A stretch of 64,000 bases of DNA from Paenibacillus tundrae (GCF_036884255.1 NZ_CP145605.1:1922001-1986000), one strand, 5' to 3'. Positions 46,126-54,773 are shown, counted from the stretch's first letter. Made by a program: numbers and translations. Notes: a model not told the origin generated them from the letters alone.

Positions 46126-46184
46126 AAACCCTAGTGAACTAGGTTGGTGAAACGTTTCCGTAACCAAATGCAAAATTAGGGTTT
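46126..46184. promoter_or_regulatory. Nested palindromes with a GAAACGTTTC operator-like core
   Basis: AAACCCTA (46126-46133) and TAGGGTTT (46177-46184) enclose GAAACGTTTC (46149-46158), a perfect palindrome with a central CG, as in LacI/CcpA sites. It lies 25-85 bp before the serine hydrolase start. Confidence 0.5.
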
Positions 46185-46221
46185 ATGTTAGTACATTCCG
46201 GGATTGATGTCAATGAATGAT

Positions 46222-46236
46222 GTGCAAACGGTTACG
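46222..46236. promoter_or_regulatory. cre-like site
   Basis: GTGCAAACGGTTACG matches the core TGNAANCGNWNNC of cre. It lies about 100 bp upstream of the glycan operon promoter and between it and the divergent serine hydrolase. CcpA control is inference. Confidence 0.5.
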
Positions 46237-46336
46237 TATAGGCAGTTACCCGCCAGATAAAGTGCCTTTTGGCGCAATTTATAGGGTGCAAAACATGTTT
46301 TTTAACAAAAAAAGCGCGAAAAATGTAAAAAGGTTA

Positions 46337-46366
46337 TTGACAGGATTTACTGATCGGGATTATGAT
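46337..46366 (+). promoter_or_regulatory. Sigma-A promoter of the glycan operon
   Basis: TTGACA at 46337-46342, 18-base spacer, TATGAT at 46361-46366. The first operator starts seven bases downstream. Confidence 0.78.
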
Positions 46367-46372
46367 TTATTC

Positions 46373-46397
46373 GAAACGATTCGAAGAAATCGCTTCC
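46373..46397. promoter_or_regulatory. Operator O1 of the glycan operon
   Basis: GAAACGATTC with a degenerate partner AAATCGCTTCC, right at the predicted transcription start. It shares the GAAACG(A)TTC half-site with O2. Confidence 0.6.
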
Positions 46398-46448
46398 AAG
46401 TGAATTATGGCTTTTGTAAGTCCATATATATTAAAGTTGATTGAATTT

Positions 46449-46472
46449 GAAACGATTCGAGAGAATCGTTTC
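46449..46472. promoter_or_regulatory. Operator O2 of the glycan operon
   Basis: A perfect inverted repeat GAAACGATTC-GAGA-GAATCGTTTC, about 76 bp from O1. It is a probable binding site for the LacI protein encoded at the end of the cluster. Confidence 0.65.
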
Positions 46473-46571
46473 GATAACCCAGCAAACAACAGGGGAATCT
46501 ACGACATGCTGCAGGCAAGCACCGCAAAAGAGTAGAGTGAGGGCGGCAGTCGATAATGAAAGGGGTTACAA

Positions 46572-47336
46572 ATGGCGCATATAACGATCGAAACGGGATC
46601 ACCCACGTTATGCATGAATACGAGCATACATGTTGTGTCCAGTGACTCTGGAGAGACTTCAGGCGGTACGCTATATCTGCTGCATGGGGCAGGCGATAAT
46701 GCAAGTACATGGCAGCGTCTGACGACAATCGAAATGTACGCTCAGCAGTACGGCTGTACCGTCATTATGCCAGAAGCCAATCGAAGCTATTACACGGATA
46801 TGGAATACGGCCTGAATTACTTCCACTACATCACTCAGGAGTTACCTGACTTATGCAAGCGTCAGCTTAATCTGAATTCCGATCCAGCGAAGACGTATGT
46901 TGCCGGTTTATCTATGGGTGGATATGGTGCGCTGAAATGTGCACTGACTTATCCAGAACGATATCGCAAGGTCGCTTCCTTATCGGGTGTGACGGATATT
47001 CAGAAACGTTTACAAGATCCGATGATGCCTCCAGACATGATTAAAGAAATGAAAGCGGTTTTTGGTGAACAGTTGGTAGTGAAGCCTAATCAGGATCTAT
47101 ACACCTTGTCAGCCAACTTGCTGCAGCAGGGTGGAGCCTTACCCGATATTCTGAGTTGCTGCGGCGATCATGATCCATTTGTCGAGATGAACCGAGCATT
47201 CGCTGAATATATGCAGGATACCGCTTTTGAATTTCGGTATGTGGAGACACCAGGCACTCATGAATGGAGATTTTGGGAACAGCACCTAAGAACGATGTTT
47301 GATTTTCTGTATAACGACAAGACCAAAGTAGAGTGA
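46572..47336 (+). CDS. Esterase D / CE1-like serine esterase
   Basis: A 254-aa alpha/beta hydrolase. Oxyanion YLLHGAGDN, nucleophile in GLSMGGYG near S114, and a His in GTHEWRFWEQHL near the end. Homologues hydrolyse acetyl or feruloyl esters of xylans or S-formylglutathione. There is no signal peptide. As first gene of the operon, it may remove acyl groups from imported oligosaccharide. RBS GAAAGGGG. Confidence 0.8.
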   Translation: MAHITIETGSPTLCMNTSIHVVSSDSGETSGGTLYLLHGAGDNASTWQRLTTIEMYAQQYGCTVIMPEANRSYYTDMEYGLNYFHYITQELPDLCKRQLNLNSDPAKTYVAGLSMGGYGALKCALTYPERYRKVASLSGVTDIQKRLQDPMMPPDMIKEMKAVFGEQLVVKPNQDLYTLSANLLQQGGALPDILSCCGDHDPFVEMNRAFAEYMQDTAFEFRYVETPGTHEWRFWEQHLRTMFDFLYNDKTKVE

Positions 47337-47346
47337 GGAGATGCAA

Positions 47347-48306
47347 ATGAAACCTGCAGCCGAAGGACCTAGCAAAAAGCTGAAGGGACACGTGAAAGGC
47401 AATTCGCTCTGGAGTGAAATCTGGAAGCACCGAATGACATATACCCTGTTGATACCGGGACTTGTCTGGTTGATCCTATTTGCCTACATGCCAATGGGAG
47501 GTCTATCTCTGGCATTCAAAGACTACAAGGCAAACTTGGGAATCTGGGGCAGTCCATGGAGCGGATTTGAGAATTTTAAATATGTTTTCCGTGACCCAAC
47601 CTTTATCGATGCCGTATGGCGAACGCTGTACATCAATATTTTGAAACTGATCATCCAGTTCCCGTTCCCGATCATTCTGGCATTGTTGCTGAATGAATTG
47701 CGAATGCGCAGAGGGAAGAAATGGTTCCAAACCGTCCTTACCTTCCCCCACTTCCTATCTTGGATCATTGTATCTGGGGTAGTTATCAACGTGCTGGCGT
47801 ATGACGGACTGGTCAATAGCGCGCTTGGATTACTCGGATTGCCAACGATTAATTTCTTAGGTTCCGAATCGAACTTCGTACCCATGCTGTTATTGACTGA
47901 TATCTGGAAATCAAGCGGATGGGGCGCAATTATCTTCCTAGCAGCTATATCCGGTATTGACCAGGATCAGTATGAATCAGCACAGATTGACGGAGCTTCG
48001 CGTATGCAGCAGATGTTCCGTATCACGCTGCCTAACATTCTTCCAACGATCACGGTTATGTTTATTCTGTCGGTTGGTGGACTCATGTCTTCCGGTTTCG
48101 ACCAGATCTTCAACTTAGCCAACGCTGCAACCAAAAATGTATCAGAAGTGCTCGATGTATATATCTATCGAATCACGTTCCAGTCTTCAACCGATTTCTC
48201 ATTCTCGACAGCAGTCAGCCTATTCCGTTCCATCGTGAACATGATTTTGTTGCTTCTCGCTGACCGATTTGCGAAATGGCTTGGCGGAGACGGATTGTTC
48301 CGATAA
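47347..48306 (+). CDS. lplB: Sugar ABC transporter permease, LplB-like
   Basis: A 319-aa binding-protein-dependent permease with six membrane segments and the EAA loop EAA-like QYESAQIDGASRMQQMFRITLPNILPT (DGAS). The start is ATG 47347 after GAGGAG; an ATG six bases earlier is too close to it. The following gene encodes its partner permease. The type matches LplB/YtcP-type oligosaccharide transporters; the ATPase is not encoded here, so a shared one (MsmX-like) is probable. Confidence 0.88.
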   Translation: MKPAAEGPSKKLKGHVKGNSLWSEIWKHRMTYTLLIPGLVWLILFAYMPMGGLSLAFKDYKANLGIWGSPWSGFENFKYVFRDPTFIDAVWRTLYINILKLIIQFPFPIILALLLNELRMRRGKKWFQTVLTFPHFLSWIIVSGVVINVLAYDGLVNSALGLLGLPTINFLGSESNFVPMLLLTDIWKSSGWGAIIFLAAISGIDQDQYESAQIDGASRMQQMFRITLPNILPTITVMFILSVGGLMSSGFDQIFNLANAATKNVSEVLDVYIYRITFQSSTDFSFSTAVSLFRSIVNMILLLLADRFAKWLGGDGLFR

Positions 48307-48323
48307 GAGAGGAGGAGTAACGA

Positions 48324-49226
48324 ATGAGTAAGAAAGCGAACAAGAAGCCGAGAATTGGCACTGAAAAAATGACCTTTCTCGATTACATCATATTTGCCAT
48401 TCTACTTGTGCTTGCCTTGATGATTCTAATTCCGTTCTGGAACGTGATCATGATCTCATTTGCAACACAAAAGGAATATGCTGAAAATCCATTTCTGATG
48501 TTCCCGAAAGAGTTCACACTGGATTCATACCGAGCATTATTCGCTGACGGAAGTATCATTTCAGGGTACAAAAACACACTTATTTTGCTCGTGATTGGAT
48601 TGCCGCTCAGCTTGTTCCTGACAACGAGTATGGCTTACGGCTTGAGCCGCAATAAGTTTCCGTTTAAAAAGTTTCTGTTTTTCCTAGTGCTGTTCACTAT
48701 GATCTTTAATGGTGGGATTGTACCACTGTATCTCATTATGAAATCGTTGCACCTTACAGGTACATTGTGGTCAGTGATCCTCGCGGGAAGCTTCAGTGCC
48801 TTCAATATGATTCTGATGATGAACTATTTCTATACCTTGCCAGAGTCACTGATGGAGTCTGCGAGATTGGATGGAGCGGGTGAATGGAGAATCCTGTTCT
48901 CTGTCGTTCTTCCACTGGCGACGCCGATCATAGCTACCATCACGCTCTTCTATGGGGTAGCTTACTGGAACAGTTGGTACGATGCGATGATCTTCTTGCG
49001 AAAAGCGGATCAGTTACCATTGCAGAACGTGCTCAGGACGATCATTGTTACGTCTCAGACCAATGCATCCAATGCATCTAGTGTCGATGCAACCCAAGTC
49101 AGCAACTTCTCTATGGGTATGAAGATGGCGGCTGTATTTGTAACGATGGTTCCGATTATGTGTTTCTTCCCAATGCTGCAGAAGCACTTTGCCAAAGGGG
49201 TATTAACAGGGGCAATCAAGACCTGA
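48324..49226 (+). CDS. Sugar ABC transporter permease, YtcP-like
   Basis: A 300-aa permease with six membrane segments and the EAA motif ESARLDGAGEWRILFSVVLPLATP. It ends ...KGVLTGAIKT, the typical C-terminus of LplC/YtcP. RBS GAGGAGG. Together with the upstream permease it forms the membrane channel. Confidence 0.88.
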   Translation: MSKKANKKPRIGTEKMTFLDYIIFAILLVLALMILIPFWNVIMISFATQKEYAENPFLMFPKEFTLDSYRALFADGSIISGYKNTLILLVIGLPLSLFLTTSMAYGLSRNKFPFKKFLFFLVLFTMIFNGGIVPLYLIMKSLHLTGTLWSVILAGSFSAFNMILMMNYFYTLPESLMESARLDGAGEWRILFSVVLPLATPIIATITLFYGVAYWNSWYDAMIFLRKADQLPLQNVLRTIIVTSQTNASNASSVDATQVSNFSMGMKMAAVFVTMVPIMCFFPMLQKHFAKGVLTGAIKT

Positions 49227-49236
49227 TTATACGTAT

Positions 49237-49317
49237 AGAGGTAGTTCAGAAAGTGCGCTTTTAATTACGCAAAATGCCTGTGGGCACCATCGGCATGGAA
49301 CGTCCTTTTTGAACACG
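49237..49317. repeat. Intergenic repeat, copy C (inverted), inside the operon
   Basis: AGAGGT..GTTCAGAAAGTGCGCTTTTAATTACG at one end and CCTTTTTGAACACG at the other; this is the inverse of copy B/A. It lies between the permease and the binding-protein gene, in the same transcription unit. Confidence 0.7.
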
Positions 49318-49358
49318 AGTAGGTTTAGAAATTCAACTACAAACATGGGGGTAAGAGC

Positions 49359-50954
49359 ATGAACACGAACAAAAAGTTGTCAGTTAGATCGATCTTTGCT
49401 ATCACACTTTGTTTATTGATGCTGGTGGTGACGGCTTGTTCTAATGGTGGCTCAGAAGGTAGTAACGAAAAGGACGCAGATGGCAATTACAAAGATAACC
49501 TGACCATCTCTGTAGCGAACCTGACGGAAATTAAAAACGGAAATTTGGATAATGACTTCCATAAGTTCTGGACAGACAAATTCAATGTAACGTGGGATTA
49601 CAACTATATCGACTGGGATTCATGGGGCGAGAAGCTTCGTCTGTGGATCAACTCGGGTGACTTGCCGGATGTATCGGTATGGAACTACGTTCACGGAGAT
49701 GCGCTGAATAACATTGATCAAGGCTTGTTCTACAAATTCCCGGATGATTGGAAAGAGCGCTGGCCGAATGTTGCTGCAGCGTATAACTTGACAGGGCTTG
49801 GCGATAAGTTGGAGGAGCTGACAGGTGGAACGTATCTCCTGCCTAGACCGATTTATTATGAGAACAAACCTGCTGATCCACTTACGAACCAAATCGGTGT
49901 CATTGCTCTTCGTAAGGACTGGGCAGAAGCGGTTGGTTTCGAATTGAAGGATGCGTATACCACATCTGAATTGAATGAATATGCTGCACTCGTAAAAGAG
50001 AAAGATCCAGGTAAAGTGGGGAACAAGCTTGTACCCCTGTCTTATAACGCTGCTGATGCGATGACTAACATCATTATGCCAAACAGCGTGCATGCGATCA
50101 CAGATTCTCCATTCTTCAAAGGTGAAGATGGTCAGTTCCACTGGGGACCAGCAGAGCCTGAAACACTTACAGGGCTGAAATTGATGCAAAAAGCATATAA
50201 AGATGGTTTGCTCAACCCTGAGTTTTACACATGGAAAAACAATGAAGGTCAGAACAACTTTAAAGTAACAGGTACAGCAGCAGTAACAAGTCTGGGTGGA
50301 CTTGCTTCATACAGACAAGGTCTAGATTCGGATATTCGTAAAAATCTAGGTGTAGATAGTGATGAAATGGTTCATACGGCAATCGTTCTTGGTGACGACG
50401 GTAAATACCGTAACCTGGAGCAAGCCAACTTCTGGTCCGCATTGATCTTCAATCCGGAGATTAGTGACGAGAAATTTGAACGCATCATGGATCTGATTGA
50501 CTATTCCGCAACCAAAGAGGGACAATTGCTCATCAACATGGGCTTTGAAGGAACCGATTGGAAATACGATGAGAACAACGAATTGGTGAGCTTGCTGCCA
50601 GAAGGAACGGTTCTAGAAGATAAGTACCCAGCTCGTTTCGAAGGATTATACCTGCTTGGTGACGATTTCAGTGTAGTCAACCCTGCGATCAAAAAGGATT
50701 ACCGCGACCGTGCCGTAAAACTGTTTGAAGAAAAAGCAAAACTTGGTACAGAGGGTCAATCGCTCGCAACCTATGACTGGGATGTCAACCTATACGACTC
50801 CAAAGCGAAAAGTCAGGCTTCATTCGATTACCAGAACGAATATGCAAACCTGATTCTCAAAAGTGGAGATCTGGAGGCTAACTGGAAAGAATGGGTGAAC
50901 AGTAAAATGTCTCTGGTTCAACCTTACCTGGATGAGCTGAACGAACAATTTTAA
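49359..50954 (+). CDS. Extracellular sugar-binding lipoprotein, LplA/YtcQ-like
   Basis: A 531-aa lipoprotein. Signal peptide (SIFAITLCLLMLVVTAC) with lipobox VTAC, Cys about residue 27. The large two-domain fold of about 500 residues matches family 1 solute-binding proteins of the YtcQ/LplA type used for complex oligosaccharides. Start ATG follows GGGGGTAAGAGC. It pairs with the two permeases upstream. The substrate is not shown by sequence. Confidence 0.87.
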   Translation: MNTNKKLSVRSIFAITLCLLMLVVTACSNGGSEGSNEKDADGNYKDNLTISVANLTEIKNGNLDNDFHKFWTDKFNVTWDYNYIDWDSWGEKLRLWINSGDLPDVSVWNYVHGDALNNIDQGLFYKFPDDWKERWPNVAAAYNLTGLGDKLEELTGGTYLLPRPIYYENKPADPLTNQIGVIALRKDWAEAVGFELKDAYTTSELNEYAALVKEKDPGKVGNKLVPLSYNAADAMTNIIMPNSVHAITDSPFFKGEDGQFHWGPAEPETLTGLKLMQKAYKDGLLNPEFYTWKNNEGQNNFKVTGTAAVTSLGGLASYRQGLDSDIRKNLGVDSDEMVHTAIVLGDDGKYRNLEQANFWSALIFNPEISDEKFERIMDLIDYSATKEGQLLINMGFEGTDWKYDENNELVSLLPEGTVLEDKYPARFEGLYLLGDDFSVVNPAIKKDYRDRAVKLFEEKAKLGTEGQSLATYDWDVNLYDSKAKSQASFDYQNEYANLILKSGDLEANWKEWVNSKMSLVQPYLDELNEQF

Positions 50955-51009
50955 GTGAAGATTCAGGAAGTAGATGGGACATGGTGGAAGTAACCTGTCT
51001 CATCCACCC

Positions 51010-51048
51010 GAACCCGGTGCGTAGTTAAATATGCAGCCGGGTTCTTTA
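51010..51048 (+). terminator. Weak hairpin before the GH3 gene
   Basis: Stem GAACCCGG / CCGGGTTC around an 18-base loop, tail CTTTAATT. It may lower expression of the GH3 gene relative to the transporter. Confidence 0.5.
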
Positions 51049-51072
51049 ATTCAACGAGGTGTGGAGGAATAC

Positions 51073-53241
51073 ATGATGAATAATGAGCAATTGATCGATC
51101 TGGTGGGACAGATGACTTTGGAGGAAAAGACAGCCCAGCTGCTCCAATTAACTTCTAACTTTTATGAAGGGACGGATACGCAGGGGCAGATTACTGGCCC
51201 GATGGAAGAGATGGGAATTACCCAGCAGTCTGTGGATGCAAGTGGCTCTATTCTAGGGTTGTCCGGTGCTCAGGCGATTATTGATGTGCAGCAAGCTTAT
51301 ATGGAAAAAAGCCGACTCGGCATCCCCCTTTTGTTCATGGCAGATGTCGTGCATGGGTTCAAAACGATTTTCCCCATCCCGCTGGCGATTGGTTGTTCAT
51401 GGGATACCCAGTTAGCGGAGCAAAGTGCTGAAATTGCAGCACGTGAATCTGCAGTATCTGGTTTACATGTTACATTTGCCCCTATGGTGGATTTGGTTCG
51501 CGACCCGCGCTGGGGTCGTGTCATGGAAACGACAGGAGAAGACCCTTATCTGAACAGCTTGTTCGCCGCAGCCTTTGTTCGTGGATATCAAGGGGACAAT
51601 CTACAGGAGGAGACAGACCGGCTCGCGGCCTGTGTCAAACATTTTGCTGCGTATGGTGCGGCAGAGGGTGGTCGTGATTACAACACGGTGGATATGTCGG
51701 AGCGCAATCTTCGTGAGTATTATTTACCAGCTTATAAAGCTGCGCTCGATGCAGGTGTAGAGATGGTGATGGCATCATTCAACACAGTGGACGGTATTCC
51801 CGCTAGTGGCAATGAGAAGTTGATGCGTGACATTTTGCGTGAGGAATGGGGATTCGAAGGGGTGCTTATCTCGGATTGGGCTTCCATTCGTGAGATGATT
51901 GCCCACGGGGCAGCGGAGGATGATCGTGAAGCTGCATATCGTGCGATTCGTGCTGGTGTGGACATCGAAATGATGACACCTTGCTATGTTCATCATCTGC
52001 CTGCGTTGATTGCGAGTGGTGAGGTGAGCGAGAAACTTATCGATGAAGCGGTACTTCGTATATTGCAGCTCAAAGAAAAATTAGGCTTGTTCGATAATCC
52101 GTTCCGAGCAGCCAATCCAGAACGGGAGCGCGAGATCGTGTTCTCGAAGGAACACCGTCAGGTGTCCTATGAGCTGGCTACCAAGTCGGCAGTGCTGCTG
52201 AAAAATGCGAATGGCATTCTTCCATTGAATCCACAAGCCCATATTGCCTTGATTGGCCCATTTGCCGAAAGTGAAGATATTCTAGGATGGTGGTCATGTG
52301 AAGGGGTAAAAGCGGATGCAGTTAAGCTGGGAACAGCATTGCAGGAACGTCTTGGCACAGATCATGTCCATCTTGCCCAAGGCAGTGGTGTGCATACGAT
52401 CACATCGGAGCAGATTGCAGAAGCGCTAGAAGTTGCAAGCAAAGCAGATTTGATTGTACTTGCGCTGGGTGAGGATTCGGACATGAGTGGTGAGGGTGGA
52501 TCACGCACTGATATTCGTTTGCCAGCAGCGCAATTAGAGCTTATCAAGCATATAAGATCTACAGGTAAACCGTTGGCAACTGTTATCTTCAATGGCCGCC
52601 CACTTGATTTACATGGCATATGGGAAGAATCGGATGCCGTACTTGAAGCGTGGTTCCCAGGTAGTGAAGGTGGGACAGCCATCGCTGATGTGCTGACAGG
52701 TGTGGTGAATCCGTCTGCTCGATTGACGATGTCCTTCCCTCAATCGGTAGGCCAAGTTCCTGTCTATTACAATCATTTTAATACAGGTCGACCATTGAAT
52801 CCTCAGAAGACGGAGGAGCGCTATGTTTCCAAATATATCGATAGCCCGAATGACCCGTTGCTCCCATTTGGTTATGGTCTATCTTATACAACCTTTGAGT
52901 ATGGTTCACTTGATATCTCCAGCCGGGAGCTGAGTAATGAGCTGCCTCTGACCATCAAGGTGAAGGTAACCAATACTGGAGAACGTACAGGCGTGGAGAC
53001 CGTTCAGTTATATGTGAGGGATGTAACGGGTGAAGTGGTACGTCCAATGCGTGAATTAAAAGATTACGTCAAGCTGGAGCTGGCTCCAGGTGAGACAGGC
53101 ACTGCAACGTTTACGCTAAGCGAGGCACAGCTTCGCTATCACCACTCGGATCTGAGTTATCGTAGTGACAAAGGCACATTCCACGTCTATGTGGGGCCGA
53201 ATAGCCGTGATACTCAGGAGACTAGCTTCCAATTAGTATAG
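51073..53241 (+). CDS. bglX: Beta-glucosidase/xylosidase, GH3 family
   Basis: A 722-aa GH3 enzyme. N-terminal TIM barrel with MADVVHGFKTIFPIP, catalytic Asp in VLISDWASI near residue 268, then the alpha/beta sandwich with EDSDMSGEGGSRTDI carrying the probable acid/base Glu, and a C-terminal fibronectin-like domain (TNTGERTGVETVQLYVRDV). No signal peptide, so cytosolic. Starts at one of two adjacent ATGs (51073, 51076) after GGAGG. Probably hydrolyses the imported oligosaccharide. Confidence 0.93.
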   Translation: MMNNEQLIDLVGQMTLEEKTAQLLQLTSNFYEGTDTQGQITGPMEEMGITQQSVDASGSILGLSGAQAIIDVQQAYMEKSRLGIPLLFMADVVHGFKTIFPIPLAIGCSWDTQLAEQSAEIAARESAVSGLHVTFAPMVDLVRDPRWGRVMETTGEDPYLNSLFAAAFVRGYQGDNLQEETDRLAACVKHFAAYGAAEGGRDYNTVDMSERNLREYYLPAYKAALDAGVEMVMASFNTVDGIPASGNEKLMRDILREEWGFEGVLISDWASIREMIAHGAAEDDREAAYRAIRAGVDIEMMTPCYVHHLPALIASGEVSEKLIDEAVLRILQLKEKLGLFDNPFRAANPEREREIVFSKEHRQVSYELATKSAVLLKNANGILPLNPQAHIALIGPFAESEDILGWWSCEGVKADAVKLGTALQERLGTDHVHLAQGSGVHTITSEQIAEALEVASKADLIVLALGEDSDMSGEGGSRTDIRLPAAQLELIKHIRSTGKPLATVIFNGRPLDLHGIWEESDAVLEAWFPGSEGGTAIADVLTGVVNPSARLTMSFPQSVGQVPVYYNHFNTGRPLNPQKTEERYVSKYIDSPNDPLLPFGYGLSYTTFEYGSLDISSRELSNELPLTIKVKVTNTGERTGVETVQLYVRDVTGEVVRPMRELKDYVKLELAPGETGTATFTLSEAQLRYHHSDLSYRSDKGTFHVYVGPNSRDTQETSFQLV

Positions 53242-53251
53242 TCGGTTATAT

Positions 53252-53289
53252 GTTTAAACGAGGCTATTATGGAATGGTCTCGTTTAAAC
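53252..53289. repeat. Inverted repeat between bglX and lacI-like gene
   Basis: GTTTAAACGAG / CTCGTTTAAAC, eleven perfect bases around 16, without a clear T run. Each arm itself contains an eight-base palindrome. It may be a terminator or regulator site. Confidence 0.5.
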
Positions 53290-53379
53290 TAAATTCCATT
53301 TTGAATATTCAAAGAGTATAGAAGACATCGGGTTCTCTGATCTGGGGAGCCTGATCCATATAACAGAGGAGCGAAGAAT

Positions 53380-54396
53380 GTGGTCAGTATTAAGGATATC
53401 GCCAAGAAGGCGGGGGTTTCGATCTCCACCGTGTCGTATGCACTGAATGGCAGCAACAAAGTGACAGATGAAACGAGCTCCAAAATTTTGGCCATCGCCA
53501 AAGAGCTGAACTACGTTCCGAATGCTGCTGCACGGACGTTGAAGAAAAGGGAGTCCAAAATTGTAGGTGTATTTCTGACCGATTTTAGCGGAGATGTCTA
53601 TGGGGACTTGCTTACTGGCATGAAGGCGGTCTGTAACGCACAAGGGTATGACCTAATAGTATGCAGTGGTAGACAGTCTCATCGGATGCTTCCAGAACGA
53701 ATGATCGACGGAGCCATCATTCTAGATCACACCTTTGCCAGTGAGGAATTGCTGCAGTACGCTGATCGTGGACACAAGATCGTTGTGCTTGACCGGGAGT
53801 TAGATCATATGAATATCAATCAGGTTCTGCTGGATAATAAGGCTGGAGCAACGCTTGCGATGGAGCACCTTATGGAGCAAGGGCTTACCAAGATATACGT
53901 AGTGACTGGTCCGGAAGGCTCGTTCGACTCTGTACAGCGTATGAAGGCTGTGAGACAGGTTACTGAGCGTGAACCCAGTGTGGAATGGACGGTGATTACG
54001 GGGGACTTCGAGAAAAGTAGCGGAGAAATGGCTGCGAATCAGATCATCCAAGAATATACGAGCCCCGTTGGTGTGTTCTGCTTGAACGATGAGATGGCGA
54101 TTGGGCTATGTAACCGACTTGCCAGTAGTGAGCTACAGGTTGGACAAGATATCCACGTCATTGGATTTGATAATATTGAACTTAGCAGTTATGTTAGTCC
54201 AAGGCTCGTTACCATTGATTATTCCAAACGAAAATGGGGCTCATTGGCAGCAGAGCAATTAATTAAACTTATGGCTGGAGAACCAGTAGAGCATGAACGG
54301 ATCTACGTGAAACTCGTAGGAGGAGGCTCTGTTCGCAATCAGGTTGAACATACATCTGTTATAACCGTAGGCGACAATTCGGCGGCGTATTATTGA
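53380..54396 (+). CDS. LacI-family transcriptional regulator
   Basis: A 338-aa repressor. N-terminal HTH SIKDIAKKAGVSISTVSYALNG, hinge NYVPNAAARTLKKRES, then the periplasmic-binding-like core (VGVFLTDFSGDVYGDLLTGM, GAIILDH, DIHVIGFDNIELSSYVSPRLVT). Starts at GTG 53380 after GAGGAG. It is the best candidate for binding O1 and O2 at 46373 and 46449. A long hairpin follows. Confidence 0.9.
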   Translation: MVSIKDIAKKAGVSISTVSYALNGSNKVTDETSSKILAIAKELNYVPNAAARTLKKRESKIVGVFLTDFSGDVYGDLLTGMKAVCNAQGYDLIVCSGRQSHRMLPERMIDGAIILDHTFASEELLQYADRGHKIVVLDRELDHMNINQVLLDNKAGATLAMEHLMEQGLTKIYVVTGPEGSFDSVQRMKAVRQVTEREPSVEWTVITGDFEKSSGEMAANQIIQEYTSPVGVFCLNDEMAIGLCNRLASSELQVGQDIHVIGFDNIELSSYVSPRLVTIDYSKRKWGSLAAEQLIKLMAGEPVEHERIYVKLVGGGSVRNQVEHTSVITVGDNSAAYY

Positions 54397-54445
54397 TGAT
54401 GCAGTCCAAAGGTCGCGAGTATATAACGTTTAGCGCGCAAGAACT

Positions 54446-54500
54446 AAGAGACAAGAATTAAAAGAATGATTACATTCTTTATAATCCTTGTCTCTTGTTG
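54446..54500 (+). terminator. Terminator after the LacI gene
   Basis: AAGAGACAAG..AAAGAATG / CATTCTTT..CTTGTCTCTT; the tail is T-rich. Confidence 0.8.
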
Positions 54501-54563
54501 TATTGTCTGTATTTGAGTCCAGGGTACAAACTTAGATTTAGGCTTCGTTATAGGCAAAGAAAA

Positions 54564-54585
54564 AAGCCTCTTCGCGAAGAGGCTT
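54564..54585 (-). terminator. Terminator of the 34-aa membrane peptide gene
   Basis: Perfect palindrome AAGCCTCTTCG/CGAAGAGGCTT, on the minus strand followed by TTTTCTTTG. It begins six bases after the stop codon. Confidence 0.85.
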
Positions 54586-54590
54586 GGCCA

Positions 54591-54695
54591 TTATAGACCT
54601 TTTGTTTTGTCATTGTTGTAGGATGCAGTCAGGATGCCTGCCATATACAGAGCGAGTACGATTGCGATAATCCAGAATGTCAATGAGAACGACAT
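54591..54695 (-). CDS. Small 34-aa membrane peptide
   Basis: Reads M-S-F-S-L-T-F-W-I-I-A then I-V-L-A-L-Y-M-A-G-I-L-T-A-S-Y-N-N-D-K-T-K-G-L. One membrane segment of about 20 residues, then a short polar tail. An AGGAGGTGG ribosome site lies nine bases before the ATG, a TATAAT -10 at 54733-54738 lies upstream on the same strand, and a terminator follows the stop. It is too short for most gene callers. I know no family; a one-helix partner of a membrane complex is a guess. Confidence 0.75.
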   Translation of the reverse strand: MSFSLTFWIIAIVLALYMAGILTASYNNDKTKGL

Positions 54696-54732
54696 ATACT
54701 TGCCACCTCCTGCACATATCTCAATTTCTTCT

Positions 54733-54738
54733 ATTATA
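54733..54738 (-). promoter_or_regulatory. -10 element of the small peptide gene
   Basis: TATAAT on the minus strand, about 38 bases before the start. A -35 is not clear. Confidence 0.45.
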
Positions 54739-54773
54739 ACCAATATGGGAAGAAAAGGAATGCCTATACAGGG

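Noticed and set aside
46217..46444. 75-aa frame upstream of the esterase
   Set aside because: It runs through the promoter and O1 operator, has no ribosome site and no conserved features.
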